From contig CP036296.1 in NCBI GenBank assembly GCA_007751255.1, forward strand, positions 1,302,001-1,366,000: a DNA stretch of 64,000 nt, given 5' to 3'. This document shows, piece by piece, positions 44,434 to 53,309 of this stretch. The notes beneath the pieces are model-generated. The model saw nothing but the letters and a program-made list of their open reading frames with translations, did no database searches and was not told the origin of the DNA. The position numbers were made by a program, and so were the translations under genes. The DNA is from Engelhardtia mirabilis (GTDB lineage Bacteria > Planctomycetota > UBA1135 > GCA-002686595). Each line of letters opens with the position of its first letter. The first letter of the stretch is position 1.

Positions 44434-46149
44434 TCAGCGCACCCGTAAGTGCGCCAAGGCGTAGCGCGCCGCGCGGCGGCCGTCTATGGCCGCGGAGACG
44501 ATGCCCCCGGCGAAGCCCGCGCCCTCCCCGGCGGGGTACAGGCCGCCGACCCCGAACGCCTCGCCCGTTTCACGATCGCGCGCGACACGCACCGGCGACG
44601 AGGTGCGGCTCTCGGGTCCGTGTAGTTGGCCGATCTCGGAGACGAAGCCGGGGATGCGGCGGTTGAACTCGGCCAGGCCGTCGCGCAGGCGCTCGGCCAT
44701 GCCGCGCGGCAGCAGCTCGTCGAGGGCGACCGTCGTGACCCCCGGGCGATAGCTCGTGGGGATCGCGTCCGGTGTTGCGCGGCCGTCGAGGAAAGCGTCG
44801 ACGCGCTGGGCTGGGACGCGGTTGCCGCCGTCGCCCAGCACGCAGGCGCGCCGTTCGATGGCCTCCTGCAGGCGCACGCCGTAGAGGGGGTCGTCCTCGG
44901 GCCTCGCGGGCGGCGGCGGGAGCTCGGGCAGCCGCTCGCGCCAGCCCCAAGCCCGCGCGCGCTCGCCGCACCAGTCCTCGGGCTCGATCGCGACCACCAG
45001 GCCGCTGTTGGCGAAGGGCGAGTCGCGGCGCGCCAGGCTCATGCCGTTCACCACCACGCGATCGGTCGCGGTGGAGGCCGGGACGATCCACCCCCCTGGG
45101 CACATGCAGAAGCTGTAGACGCCGCGACCCTCGCTCTGGGCGACGAGCTCGTAGAAGGCCGCCGGGAGCTCGTTGGCTGCGCGCAGGCCGCCGTACTGGT
45201 GGTCGTCGATGAAGCCCTGGGGGTGCTCGACGCGCAGGCCCATGGCGAAGCCCTTGGGCTCGAGCAGGGCGCCGGCGCGCGCCGCGAGCTCGAGCGAGTC
45301 GCGGGCGCTGTGCCCGCTGGCCAGGACAACCGCGTCCGCGTACAAGCGCTCGGGCCTCTGGGGCGCTTCGTGGGACGTGCCGACGCACTCCACGCCGGCC
45401 ACCCGCCCTTCATCGAGCACCAACTCAGTCGCCCGCGTCTCGAAGCGCACCTCGCCCCCGCCGGCCAGGATCGTCTCGCGCAGGGCGGCGACCACCTCGG
45501 GCAGCCGGTTCGAGCCGATGTGCGGCCGCCAGCTCGAGAGGATCTCGGGTGAAGCGCCGTGGGCGACCAGTTCGGCCAGAACCTCGCGCACCTCGCGCTT
45601 GCCGCCGCTGCGCGCGTAGAGCTTGCCGTCCGAATAGGTCCCGGCACCGCCCTCGCCGAAGCAGTAGTTGCTCTCGGAGCCGGCCTCGTGCCCACGATTG
45701 AGCTCCGCCAGGGGGCGTCGGCGCTGGCGCACGTCGCCGCCGCGCTCGAGCACCGTGACGCGCGCCCCGCCGCGCAGCAGATCCAGGGCACAGAACAGGC
45801 CCGCGGGCCCCGAGCCGATCACGACCACGTGGGGCGCGTCCGCGGGCGGCGGCGCGATGGGCACCGGGCTCGTGGCCGGCGGCGGCGAGGGGCGTTCGCC
45901 CCGCAGCCACACATCGAGCACGGCGCGCCAGTCGCGCTGGCGCCGGCGCGCGTCGAAGGACACCCGCCGGGTGCGCAGGGTGGTGATCGCGTCCGCGTCG
46001 CAGCGCAGGGTGCGAGCGGCGAGCTGCCGCAGCCGCGCCTCGTCCCGCGGCAGCACCGGCTCGGCCCCCGGAGGCAGGCGCACGACCACCTCGTGGGGCG
46101 GGTCGTACGCGTCGGAATGCTGTGCCTCGGAGGCTGAGGTTCGGTCCAT
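44434..46149 (-). CDS. FAD-dependent dehydrogenase (COG2509 family)
   Basis: 571 residues from the ATG at 46149. A short N-terminal domain (about 15-90) precedes the Rossmann FAD site VVVIGSGPAGLFCALDLL near residue 105. Diagnostic blocks of the uncharacterised NAD(FAD)-utilising dehydrogenase family follow: FGEGGAGTYSDGKL, HIGSNRLPEVV, VLASGHSARD and YSFCMCPGGWIVPA. The C-terminal FAD-contacting GGLYPAGEGAGFAGGIVSAA is intact. It is cytoplasmic and has no signal peptide. The electron acceptor and substrate are unknown for the family. It is preceded by a -10-like box adjacent to the start. Confidence 0.94.
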   Translation of the reverse strand: MDRTSASEAQHSDAYDPPHEVVVRLPPGAEPVLPRDEARLRQLAARTLRCDADAITTLRTRRVSFDARRRQRDWRAVLDVWLRGERPSPPPATSPVPIAPPPADAPHVVVIGSGPAGLFCALDLLRGGARVTVLERGGDVRQRRRPLAELNRGHEAGSESNYCFGEGGAGTYSDGKLYARSGGKREVREVLAELVAHGASPEILSSWRPHIGSNRLPEVVAALRETILAGGGEVRFETRATELVLDEGRVAGVECVGTSHEAPQRPERLYADAVVLASGHSARDSLELAARAGALLEPKGFAMGLRVEHPQGFIDDHQYGGLRAANELPAAFYELVAQSEGRGVYSFCMCPGGWIVPASTATDRVVVNGMSLARRDSPFANSGLVVAIEPEDWCGERARAWGWRERLPELPPPPARPEDDPLYGVRLQEAIERRACVLGDGGNRVPAQRVDAFLDGRATPDAIPTSYRPGVTTVALDELLPRGMAERLRDGLAEFNRRIPGFVSEIGQLHGPESRTSSPVRVARDRETGEAFGVGGLYPAGEGAGFAGGIVSAAIDGRRAARYALAHLRVR

Positions 46150-46157
46150 GGACCGAG

Positions 46158-46163
46158 AGGATA
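46158..46163 (-). promoter_or_regulatory. Putative -10 box (TATCCT) of the FAD dehydrogenase
   Basis: GACTATCCT on the minus strand ends 8 bases before the ATG at 46149, implying a leaderless transcript. It sits beside a CCATGGAC repeat (46146-46153 and 46165-46172). Confidence 0.33.
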
Positions 46164-46214
46164 GTCCATGGGACGCGCCGCGCCCCACGGGCAGCTCGCC
46201 CGTCAGCGCGCGAG

Positions 46215-48725
46215 CTACGGCACGAACTCGACCGACACCGGGTTGCTGACGGCGATCGGGAACTGGAGGCTCGGCACGATCTGCCCCGCGCCCCACGCGT
46301 ACCAGATCTTCAGGCCCGCGATGGCCGGGGAGGTCGCCGGCGGCACGGTCAGCTGGGCGGTCGCGCGTCCCGCGCCGTTGAGGAGACCGAACGCCGGCGT
46401 GAGTCCCATCAACCCCGGCGACTGGACTGCGCCCCAGAAAAAGTTGTCGGCGACCAGCGGGATGGTCAGGCCGCTGAGTCCGAAACCGGGCGAGGTGCCC
46501 GAGGCCGAGGCCATGAACGAGTAGGCCTTGAAGGCCAAGTCAGGCGAGCCGTTGACCTCGAGGGACAGGGTCCCGCCCGCGGAGACGGACAGGCTCTGTG
46601 CGGTGGCCCACAGGGGCGGGCGCTTGACGACCGCGACCCAGTCCTCCTGGATCGGGTCGGGCGCCGAGGGCAGGTCCGTCCAGCCGCCGCCCATCAACAT
46701 CGTCGAGCCGCTCTGGAACTGGCCGCTGCGCGGGTCGTACCAGGCCAGCTCGAAGGTGCCTGGGTAGCCGCCCAGGTCCAGCTGGATCGTGCCCTGAGTG
46801 TCCGCGTTGGGCAGGTAGATGGCGTAGGCCTCACCGGGCAGGGCGAAGACCTCGCCGCCCCCGTGGTCGAGAGGCTCGCCGGCCAGGGCCTGGTCCATCG
46901 GCTCCATCAGGTGGAACGGCAGGGTCTCGAGCACCTCGCGGGCGTACTTGGTGGCCAGCCAGATCTCCTCGCGCGTGCGGAAGTCCTCGACCGAGAGGTC
47001 GCCGCCGATCGGTGGCGCATGGGCGCCCAGGTACCACTCGAGCTGGCCGCCGGAGAAGTAGATGTCGTAGAGCACCTCCTTGCGCAGCTCCTCGGCGTTG
47101 TCCGGGCCGGCCCCGATGTCAGCGGGGTTGTTCTCGTCCATGTCGATCACCCATGGCTTGCCCGCGGTCTGGGCTCGCCAGTACTCGACGGTCTGTCCCG
47201 CGGCGGCGGGCAGGTACTGGATCGACGTGGCGCTGAAGTCCGGGTTGCCGAGCAGGGGGCCGTAGAGAATGCCTTCGGCGAAGGGCTTGTTGTGGACGGC
47301 GATGGCGTGGTCGTACGCGTCGAGGCCGGCCAGGTAGGCGGCCATCTCCTCGAGCACCGCCTGCGGATAGTCGTTCTCCTCCGACAGGCACCACTTGATC
47401 GCGTTGTGGTGGGCGAAGCGGGCTACCAGCTCGCGCATGAACAGCTTGCGTTCGACGCCCAGGGTTCCGAAGTCGAGCCAGGTCTCGTTCTGCGGCTCGG
47501 TTTCGGCCAGCACCATCAGGAGCTGGATGCCGCGCTCCTGCGCGTGGCGGAAGACCGCCTCCCACTGGTACAGGCGTGCGATGTGGTAATGCGTCTTGTC
47601 GTAGGCCGTGTTGGCGTGGCCGATGAAGGGCGACACGTCCTGGCCGTCGCCGCCCAGGTTCATGGGCAGGAAGTAGACCGAGTTGACGCCGACGCTGGAG
47701 AGGTAGTTGAGCGCGCCCATCAGGTTGCGGGACACGCTGACGTCCGCGCCCAGGTCGCCGGCCAGGGGCAGCTCGCGATCTTGCAGGGTCCAATCGGAGG
47801 CGTGGGACTCGTAACGGTGCACGAGTCCCTTCGACCCGGGTGCCTTCTCGACGTCCGCAAAGCCGGCGAAGGACAAGAGGTTCTCCGGACTGTCGGCGCC
47901 ACTCTTGATCCAGAAGCCCCCGTCGACCTGGCGGCGGTAGTGAAGGCCGACGTCGTCCAGGCGTCCGTCGCGCAGGAATCCCGGCGCGGCTAGGTCGCGG
48001 GGCGCCACGGTGAACACGCCACTGGCCCCGTCGAAGGACACAGGCGAGCCGGCGAGGGGGTCCGCGGCGACGGCCACGTCGTCGCCAGAGCGGAAACTCG
48101 CCTCGAAGGTCCAGACTCCGGCCATGTCCGGCGTGAGTCGGACCTTCCATGCCTGGCCCACGCCGCCCCCGAAGCCGTCGCCGTCGAAGAACCCGGGCAC
48201 CTGCAGCTCGGAGCCATCCGGGCGCAGGAAGGTCACGTCGAGCCGATAGTCGAGGAACGGGTTCGGCGAGTCGAAGGTCATGTTCGACAGGGGCCCCTTG
48301 AACCACAGCTCGGTCGGGTGCCACTTCATGGGCTTGCCGAAGAGCAGGGCCTGGCCGATGTTCACGCCCAAGTTGGCGTCGCCCCGTCCGGCGCCGTCGG
48401 ACTCGCCCTTGGGGCTGAGGATGAGTTGAACGTCCAGGGGGTCAGCGGCGCTCACCTCCAGCGTCGGCTCGGGATCGGTCGGGCCCGAACCCGCGGCGAA
48501 GCTGCCCCCGGAGATGGTCCAGTTGAAGTCGAACTGGCCGGGATCGATTGCAGAGCCGTCCGCGTGGGTTGCCGCCAGGTCGACGGCGGTGGTCGTGCCG
48601 ATGGGCACGGCCACGGGAGAGAGGGTCACCCTGGGCTTGGGATCGACCTGCGGGCTCGCGGCGGCCAAGGCCGTCGACAGGAAGACGAGGACCGCAGTGC
48701 GGGCCCCGAGGCTTGCATCGTGCAT
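46215..48725 (-). CDS. Exported DUF5060 glycoside-hydrolase-like protein
   Basis: 836 residues. The signal peptide ends at AAAS before PQVDPKP. Residues about 25-105 look Ig-like, and about 110-230 match DUF5060 (KWHPTELWFKGP, then VRLTPDMAGVWTFEASF). A TIM-barrel region at about 260-560 contains VNSVYFLPMNLGGDGQD, IQLLMVLAETEP, KWCLSEENDYPQ and PWVIDMDENNPAD; acidic residues in the last two are candidate catalytic residues. A collagen-binding-like beta domain (TQGTIQLDLGGYPGTFELAW) follows, and the tail from about 720 resembles the tails of other exported proteins here. It probably degrades a polysaccharide outside the cell; the substrate is unknown. Confidence 0.9.
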   Translation of the reverse strand: MHDASLGARTAVLVFLSTALAAASPQVDPKPRVTLSPVAVPIGTTTAVDLAATHADGSAIDPGQFDFNWTISGGSFAAGSGPTDPEPTLEVSAADPLDVQLILSPKGESDGAGRGDANLGVNIGQALLFGKPMKWHPTELWFKGPLSNMTFDSPNPFLDYRLDVTFLRPDGSELQVPGFFDGDGFGGGVGQAWKVRLTPDMAGVWTFEASFRSGDDVAVAADPLAGSPVSFDGASGVFTVAPRDLAAPGFLRDGRLDDVGLHYRRQVDGGFWIKSGADSPENLLSFAGFADVEKAPGSKGLVHRYESHASDWTLQDRELPLAGDLGADVSVSRNLMGALNYLSSVGVNSVYFLPMNLGGDGQDVSPFIGHANTAYDKTHYHIARLYQWEAVFRHAQERGIQLLMVLAETEPQNETWLDFGTLGVERKLFMRELVARFAHHNAIKWCLSEENDYPQAVLEEMAAYLAGLDAYDHAIAVHNKPFAEGILYGPLLGNPDFSATSIQYLPAAAGQTVEYWRAQTAGKPWVIDMDENNPADIGAGPDNAEELRKEVLYDIYFSGGQLEWYLGAHAPPIGGDLSVEDFRTREEIWLATKYAREVLETLPFHLMEPMDQALAGEPLDHGGGEVFALPGEAYAIYLPNADTQGTIQLDLGGYPGTFELAWYDPRSGQFQSGSTMLMGGGWTDLPSAPDPIQEDWVAVVKRPPLWATAQSLSVSAGGTLSLEVNGSPDLAFKAYSFMASASGTSPGFGLSGLTIPLVADNFFWGAVQSPGLMGLTPAFGLLNGAGRATAQLTVPPATSPAIAGLKIWYAWGAGQIVPSLQFPIAVSNPVSVEFVP

Positions 48726-49017
48726 GACGTTCTACGTGGTTCCGGGATGGGACCTGTGATCGCGTGCACCCGATGGCAAGGGGGGAGCGGGCGCGAAGCG
48801 TGGCAAGTGCTTCGACAGGTGGGGAGCGCGGAATGAGGGGGAAGCCCACTCCGAAACACAGCCTGTTCACCAAGCAGGAACGAGAACGCCGTATGTCCTC
48901 GATTTGACCGCGGCCTTACTCTGGCTGGGACAGCCGTCGCACTCACGCGCCTGACATTCCGTTCACCCTGTCGGCGGCGATCACGTCGCGACTTCGAGAA
49001 TCAGATCGACTGGAACA

Positions 49018-49725
49018 TTGACAAGCCCTGCTGGATTCGATCCCGAGGCCGCGCCGCGCTTCGTTCCCTTCGAGGATCGCTATCAACCCGCCGAGACTCC
49101 CGAAGCCGCGGCACGCGCCTTCTACGACGTGCTGCGGCGGCGTCGGTCCGTGCGTGAGTTCTCGGACCGGCCCGTATCGCGTGAGACGATCGAGTGGATC
49201 GTGCGCAGTGCCCACTCGGCGCCCAGTGGCGCGAACAAGCAGCCCTGGCGCTTCGTGGCCGTGTCGGATCCGGGCTTGAAGCACGAGATCCGGCTGGCGG
49301 CCGAGGCGGAGGAGCGCGAGTTCTACCGCCAGCGCGCCAGCGAGCGTTGGCTCGCGGACCTCAGTCCCCTGGGCACAGACGAGGACAAGGCCTACCTGGA
49401 CGTGGTTCCTTGGCTGATCGTGGTCTTCAAGCTGTCGCGCACCGACGACGACGGGCAGGTGTACTACGGCGAGGAATCGGTCGGCATCGCCACCGGCTTC
49501 CTGCTCGCCGCCGCCCAGCACGCTGGCCTGGCGACCCTGACCCATACCCCCAGCCCGATGCGCTTTCTCGGCGAGCTGCTCGGCCGACCGGCCCACGAGC
49601 GCGCCTACATGTTGATTCCGGTCGGCTACGCCGCGGACGATTGCCAGGTGCCGGAGCACGCCCTGTACCGCAGGCCCCTGGACGAAGTCCTGATCTTCGA
49701 CCGCGAAGGTCGCCCGCGCGCCTGA
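49018..49725 (+). CDS. Nitroreductase-family FMN oxidoreductase
   Basis: 235 residues if the TTG at 49018 is used; no ATG or GTG lies nearby upstream in frame. RRRRSVREFSDRPV and SAPSGANKQPWRFV are the FMN phosphate- and isoalloxazine-binding segments of the family, and ESVGIATGFLLAAAQHAGL is the dimer/FMN helix. The variant with an extended C-terminus (PVGYAADDCQVPEHALYRR) resembles BluB/IYD-like nitroreductases, but no cobalamin context is present. It is cytoplasmic. The methylase gene begins 29 bases downstream, so the two may share a transcript. Confidence 0.92.
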   Translation: MTSPAGFDPEAAPRFVPFEDRYQPAETPEAAARAFYDVLRRRRSVREFSDRPVSRETIEWIVRSAHSAPSGANKQPWRFVAVSDPGLKHEIRLAAEAEEREFYRQRASERWLADLSPLGTDEDKAYLDVVPWLIVVFKLSRTDDDGQVYYGEESVGIATGFLLAAAQHAGLATLTHTPSPMRFLGELLGRPAHERAYMLIPVGYAADDCQVPEHALYRRPLDEVLIFDREGRPRA

Positions 49726-49754
49726 ACGGCGCGCCTGCTCCGATCGGACCCATC

Positions 49755-50843
49755 GTGATCAAGTACCTCGGATCCAAGCGACTTCTGCTGCCGGCCATCG
49801 TCGGCGTAATCGAGTCCCTGCCGGGGGTTCGTCGCGTCGCCGATCTCTTCTCGGGTACGGCCCGGGTGGGGCACGCGCTCAAGGGCGCGGGCTTCGCGGT
49901 CCATGCCAACGACCAGCTCAGTTACGCGGAGCACCTGGCGCGCTGCTATGTGCAGGCGGACGCCGAGGTCTGGGGGGAGCGCGCGGAGCGGCTGCTAGGC
50001 GAGCTGCGGCACGCCGCGCCCCGCGCCGGTTGGTTCACCGAGGACTACTGTGTCGAGGCGCGCTACTTCCAGCCGGAGAACGGCGCGCGCATCGAGGGCG
50101 TGCGCGAGGCCATCGCGCGCCTCGAGCTCGAGCCGGAGCTGGAGTCCATCGCCCTGGTTTCGCTGATGGAAGCAGCGGACCGCGTCGACTCGACCACCGG
50201 CGTCCAGATGGCCTACCTGAAGCAGTGGGCCCAGCGGGCGGGCAACCCGCTCGACCTGCGCCTGCCCGCGGTGCTGCCGCGCGCGGCCGCCGGGCCCTGC
50301 ACCTCGAGCCGCCGCGACGCCCTCGAGCTGGCGGCCGAGGTCGACGCCGATGTCGCCTACCTCGACCCGCCGTACAACCAGCACAGCTACCTCGGCAACT
50401 ACCACGTGTGGGAGACGCTCGTGCGATGGGATCGACCCCCGGTCTACGGGATCGCCCGCAAGCGCGTGGATTGCCGCGAGCGCAAGAGTCCCTTCAACCG
50501 CAGGCGCGAGGCGGCACCGGCTCTGGAGCAGGTGATCGACCGGCTCGCCACGCCCTACGTGGTCGCCTCGTTCAGCAATGAGGGGCACGTCAGTCGGGAC
50601 GAGCTCGAGGCGCTCCTGGGCCGCGAGCGGCGGGTGCACGTCCTGGCCCGGGACTATGCCCGCTACGTCGGCGCGCGGATCGGCATCCACGACCGGCAGG
50701 GGCGCCGCGTCGGGCGCCCGGGGCACCTGCGCAACACCGAGTTCCTGTTCGTGGCCACGCCGTTCGACGTGGATTGGCAGCCGGCGGGTCTGGAAGGCTT
50801 CGAGCCCTCTGGTGGGCCCGTCGACCCGGTTCGCGAAGCCTGA
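49755..50843 (+). CDS. D12-class N6-adenine DNA methyltransferase
   Basis: 362 residues from a GTG at 49755, where KYLGSKRLLLPAI begins the family N-terminal motif. SAM-binding motif I is DLFSGTARVGHAL (30-42) and the catalytic motif IV is DPPYNQH (204-210), with a YLGNYHVWETLV segment after it. The motif order (SAM binding before DPPY) fits the alpha/D12 (Dam-like) class. No restriction endonuclease, specificity subunit or MutH-like gene is adjacent, so this looks like an orphan methylase. The C-terminal part includes VASFSNEGHVSRDELEALL, typical of D12 enzymes. Confidence 0.92.
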   Translation: MIKYLGSKRLLLPAIVGVIESLPGVRRVADLFSGTARVGHALKGAGFAVHANDQLSYAEHLARCYVQADAEVWGERAERLLGELRHAAPRAGWFTEDYCVEARYFQPENGARIEGVREAIARLELEPELESIALVSLMEAADRVDSTTGVQMAYLKQWAQRAGNPLDLRLPAVLPRAAAGPCTSSRRDALELAAEVDADVAYLDPPYNQHSYLGNYHVWETLVRWDRPPVYGIARKRVDCRERKSPFNRRREAAPALEQVIDRLATPYVVASFSNEGHVSRDELEALLGRERRVHVLARDYARYVGARIGIHDRQGRRVGRPGHLRNTEFLFVATPFDVDWQPAGLEGFEPSGGPVDPVREA

Positions 50844-51250
50844 GGACCCTGCCGCGGGGATCGCTGCGGCCGCGGCTGCCGTCCAGGGGCAAGGCTGTTC
50901 CCGCGAGGGAGCGCTCCGTGGCGAGCGAGGATCGGTGGCAGGCTTCGCAGTGTGGGGTCGAGGGCTCGGCACGGCCCTTGCGATGGGTCGGGCGCATCGA
51001 CGGGGCTGGACCGCGGGCCGAGTTGGGGAACCGACTCGCGGCAATCCGGCGCCGCCCGCGCCCCTGGGGGTGCGGGCAAACTCGGGCCGGCGCGGACACG
51101 TGGGGTGACGCGCTGGCCACCTTTCCTCCGAAGGGCCAGGCCGCCCGGATCGGGAGGGCCGGGGCAGCTCGCGCCGGGGGCTCGTGCGGATCGCCGAGAT
51201 CGTGGAACTTGGGGCGCCCCCGGGGCGTAACCCCCGCGACGGCCCCCCCC
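50844..51250. other. 407-base region upstream of the sigma gene, no supported gene
   Basis: The sigma-factor frame stays open through this region, but its translation is arginine/glycine-rich and shadow-like. GGGGCGTAACCCCC at 51223-51236 is a small palindrome containing GTAACC, the same hexamer that starts the repeated elements at 54652 and 58461; it lies only 24 bases before the chosen start. Confidence 0.35.
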
Positions 51251-51850
51251 TTGGAGTCCCTACCGACCCCGACCGACGAGGCGCTCGCCGAGCGCGCCCA
51301 GGACGGTGACCTCGATGCATTCGAGGCGCTGGTGGTGCGTCATGGGGGGGCGCTGATCGGAGCCTTGGAACGGATGTTGGGCGACCATCACCATGCCTGC
51401 GACGCCGCCCAGGACGCGTGGATCAAGGTCCACCGCGCCCTGCCGAGCTACCGTCGTGGCGCGCGCTTTCGTCCGTGGCTCTACGCCATCGCCCTCAACC
51501 AGGGGCGCGACGCCCTGCGGGCGCGCAAGCGGCGACCGGGGGGCTCCGACGCGACGCTCGAAGTGCTGACGGCTCACCCCGGCAGCGACCCGGACCTCGG
51601 CAGCCCCGAGCGCGCGGCGATCGCCGCGGCCCTGGGACAGGTCGACACGTCTTACCGCGAGGCCGTGATCCTCGTCGACGTGCTCGGGCTCGGCTACGCG
51701 GAGGCGGCCGCAGCCCTCGAATGCGCGGAGGGCACGGTCAAGTCCCGCGTCCACCGGGGCCGGGTGGCCTTCCGCGACGCCTACGAGCGCGTGACCGCGC
51801 CCCCGCCTCGGCCCGCCGCGCTGAGAACACTTCGTGGAGGCAACGCCTGA
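51251..51850 (+). CDS. ECF-type RNA polymerase sigma factor
   Basis: 199 residues from a TTG at 51251, chosen because it places the usual ECF N-terminus (DEALAERAQDGDLDAFEALV) near the start. Region 2 includes DAAQDAWIKVHRALPSY and FRPWLYAIALNQGRDALRARKR (-10 recognition). Region 4 contains VDTSYREAVILVDVLGLGYAEAA and the helix-turn-helix AAALECAEGTVKSRVHRGR (-35 recognition). The stop overlaps the start of the anti-sigma gene by one base (TGATG). The sigma factor should direct RNA polymerase to envelope or stress promoters when released from its membrane partner. Confidence 0.93.
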   Translation: MESLPTPTDEALAERAQDGDLDAFEALVVRHGGALIGALERMLGDHHHACDAAQDAWIKVHRALPSYRRGARFRPWLYAIALNQGRDALRARKRRPGGSDATLEVLTAHPGSDPDLGSPERAAIAAALGQVDTSYREAVILVDVLGLGYAEAAAALECAEGTVKSRVHRGRVAFRDAYERVTAPPPRPAALRTLRGGNA

Positions 51851-53175
51851 TGAACTGCGACGAGATCCGCGCCTGGCTCCCGGCCCTGCGTGACGACGAC
51901 CTGGCCGCGCGAGATCGGTCAGAGGTCGAGGCCCACCTGAGTTCGTGCTCCGCTTGCGCCACCGAGCGGGTGCGGCTGGACGAGCGCATCGACCTTCTGG
52001 CCGTGGACGTCTCGGCCACGGCGCCCCGCGCCCACGTCGATGCGGTCATGGCCGCCGTGGCGCGTGAAGCCCTCGGGCGAGATCGCAGGCGGCCGCGGTG
52101 GTGGCTGGTCACCCACGTGGCTGCCGCTGCGGCGGGGATCCTGATGACCTGGAGCGTCGGTCGATTCGGCTTCGATTTCGGGGTGGGCGCCGGGAATGGG
52201 GGAGATGGGAAGCAACAACGCTCGCACGACGTGGCGGACTCCGACGCCGGTGCGGAGGTCTCCACTGGCGCGAGCATCGCCATGGGCGGAGACCGACTGA
52301 CGGTCCAGGGCGCGGTCGCTTCGGATCCATTGCAGGTATATGAACCACCGCGGTCCCCCGCCCACCCAGGGGGGACGGATGGAGACGGCACGGGTTACAC
52401 CCCAGGTCTCGCAAATCTCGTCGCGCACCACCCGACGCAGCGTCGATCGAACGCGGCCGCTGAGTCCGTTCACACGCGCGTGGTGACCGTTCCCGTTCCC
52501 CTTTGGCTCGCCGCGCCGGGTCGCGGGGTCGCATCGGCGCCGCCTGTCGCGTCCGACGCCCGTGCCGATGTCAGCGAAGCGGAGCTCCGCCCCTACCTGG
52601 AACCCCTGCTCGCGGAGGGCGTGGCTCTGCTCGCTCAGATGGCGCGGGCCGTCGAGCGCGCGACCTTCCCTCCCGAGGGGGTCGACCCGACCTTGCCCGA
52701 CGATTCGGAAGCTGCACTGGCCCGGAGCGGGCAAACCTCGGCGCCGCGCCCGATCAACGGCCTGCCCAGCGGCAGGCCGAGCCCGAGCCTGGCCGACGTC
52801 GAACTCGAACTCGAACCTCGGCGCGGGCCGGTCACGGTGCGGCGCGATGGCGATCGGATCGTGCTCGGAACCCGGGGTGAGCTGGACGAGGTCGTGCCGG
52901 CACTCCTGGCGCTGTTGAGCGACGCGGACCCGGCGGTGATCGAGGTCGTCGAAGGGCGCCTGCGTTCCATCGCCCGCGATCTGGATCGTCCTGCACCCAG
53001 TACCGAGCTCCTGACGGGAGACGACGCCGATCCCTGGTGGCGCTCCGCCCGCGCCGCGGTGGCCGACCGGACCCTGCCCTCGCCGGAGTTGGCTGCAATC
53101 GATCGGGCCGACGCCTGGGAGGGTTGGTGGCGCAGCGTCGATCGAGCCAGCGGCCGCTCCGCGCGGAGTTTCTGA
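51850..53175 (+). CDS. Membrane anti-sigma factor with zinc-finger (zf-HC2) domain
   Basis: 441 residues from the ATG at 51850. The N-terminal anti-sigma domain carries Cys3 and HxxxCxxC (His29, Cys33, Cys36, in HLSSCSAC), the classical ZAS zinc site that clamps the sigma factor. A transmembrane helix lies at about residues 85-105 (WLVTHVAAAAAGILMTWSVG). The remaining 330 residues face outward and are unusually long for an anti-sigma factor; they contain no family I recognise, only a helical region with charged stretches. The TGATG overlap with the sigma gene ensures balanced synthesis. Confidence 0.92.
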   Translation: MNCDEIRAWLPALRDDDLAARDRSEVEAHLSSCSACATERVRLDERIDLLAVDVSATAPRAHVDAVMAAVAREALGRDRRRPRWWLVTHVAAAAAGILMTWSVGRFGFDFGVGAGNGGDGKQQRSHDVADSDAGAEVSTGASIAMGGDRLTVQGAVASDPLQVYEPPRSPAHPGGTDGDGTGYTPGLANLVAHHPTQRRSNAAAESVHTRVVTVPVPLWLAAPGRGVASAPPVASDARADVSEAELRPYLEPLLAEGVALLAQMARAVERATFPPEGVDPTLPDDSEAALARSGQTSAPRPINGLPSGRPSPSLADVELELEPRRGPVTVRRDGDRIVLGTRGELDEVVPALLALLSDADPAVIEVVEGRLRSIARDLDRPAPSTELLTGDDADPWWRSARAAVADRTLPSPELAAIDRADAWEGWWRSVDRASGRSARSF

Positions 53176-53309
53176 CCGGCCCGCGCCCGATCACCCGACT
53201 TCCCGGGAACCGTCGAAGGCGCCGTCGCGTACACCTGCTGTTCCCCGAGCCCCCCGCTGCCACCGACCGAACCGGTCGGAGGGCAGGTCCCCCGACTCAA
53301 GAGATCGCC

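Noticed and set aside
48726-49017. A small gene in the region between the DUF5060 and nitroreductase genes
   Set aside because: No frame shows a plausible start, ribosome binding site or recognisable product; it is best seen as a divergent promoter region.
51227-51250. GTAACC before the sigma gene as an autoregulated ECF promoter
   Set aside because: The hexamer lies only 24 bases before the best start codon, so a -10 at normal spacing would fall on the start itself.
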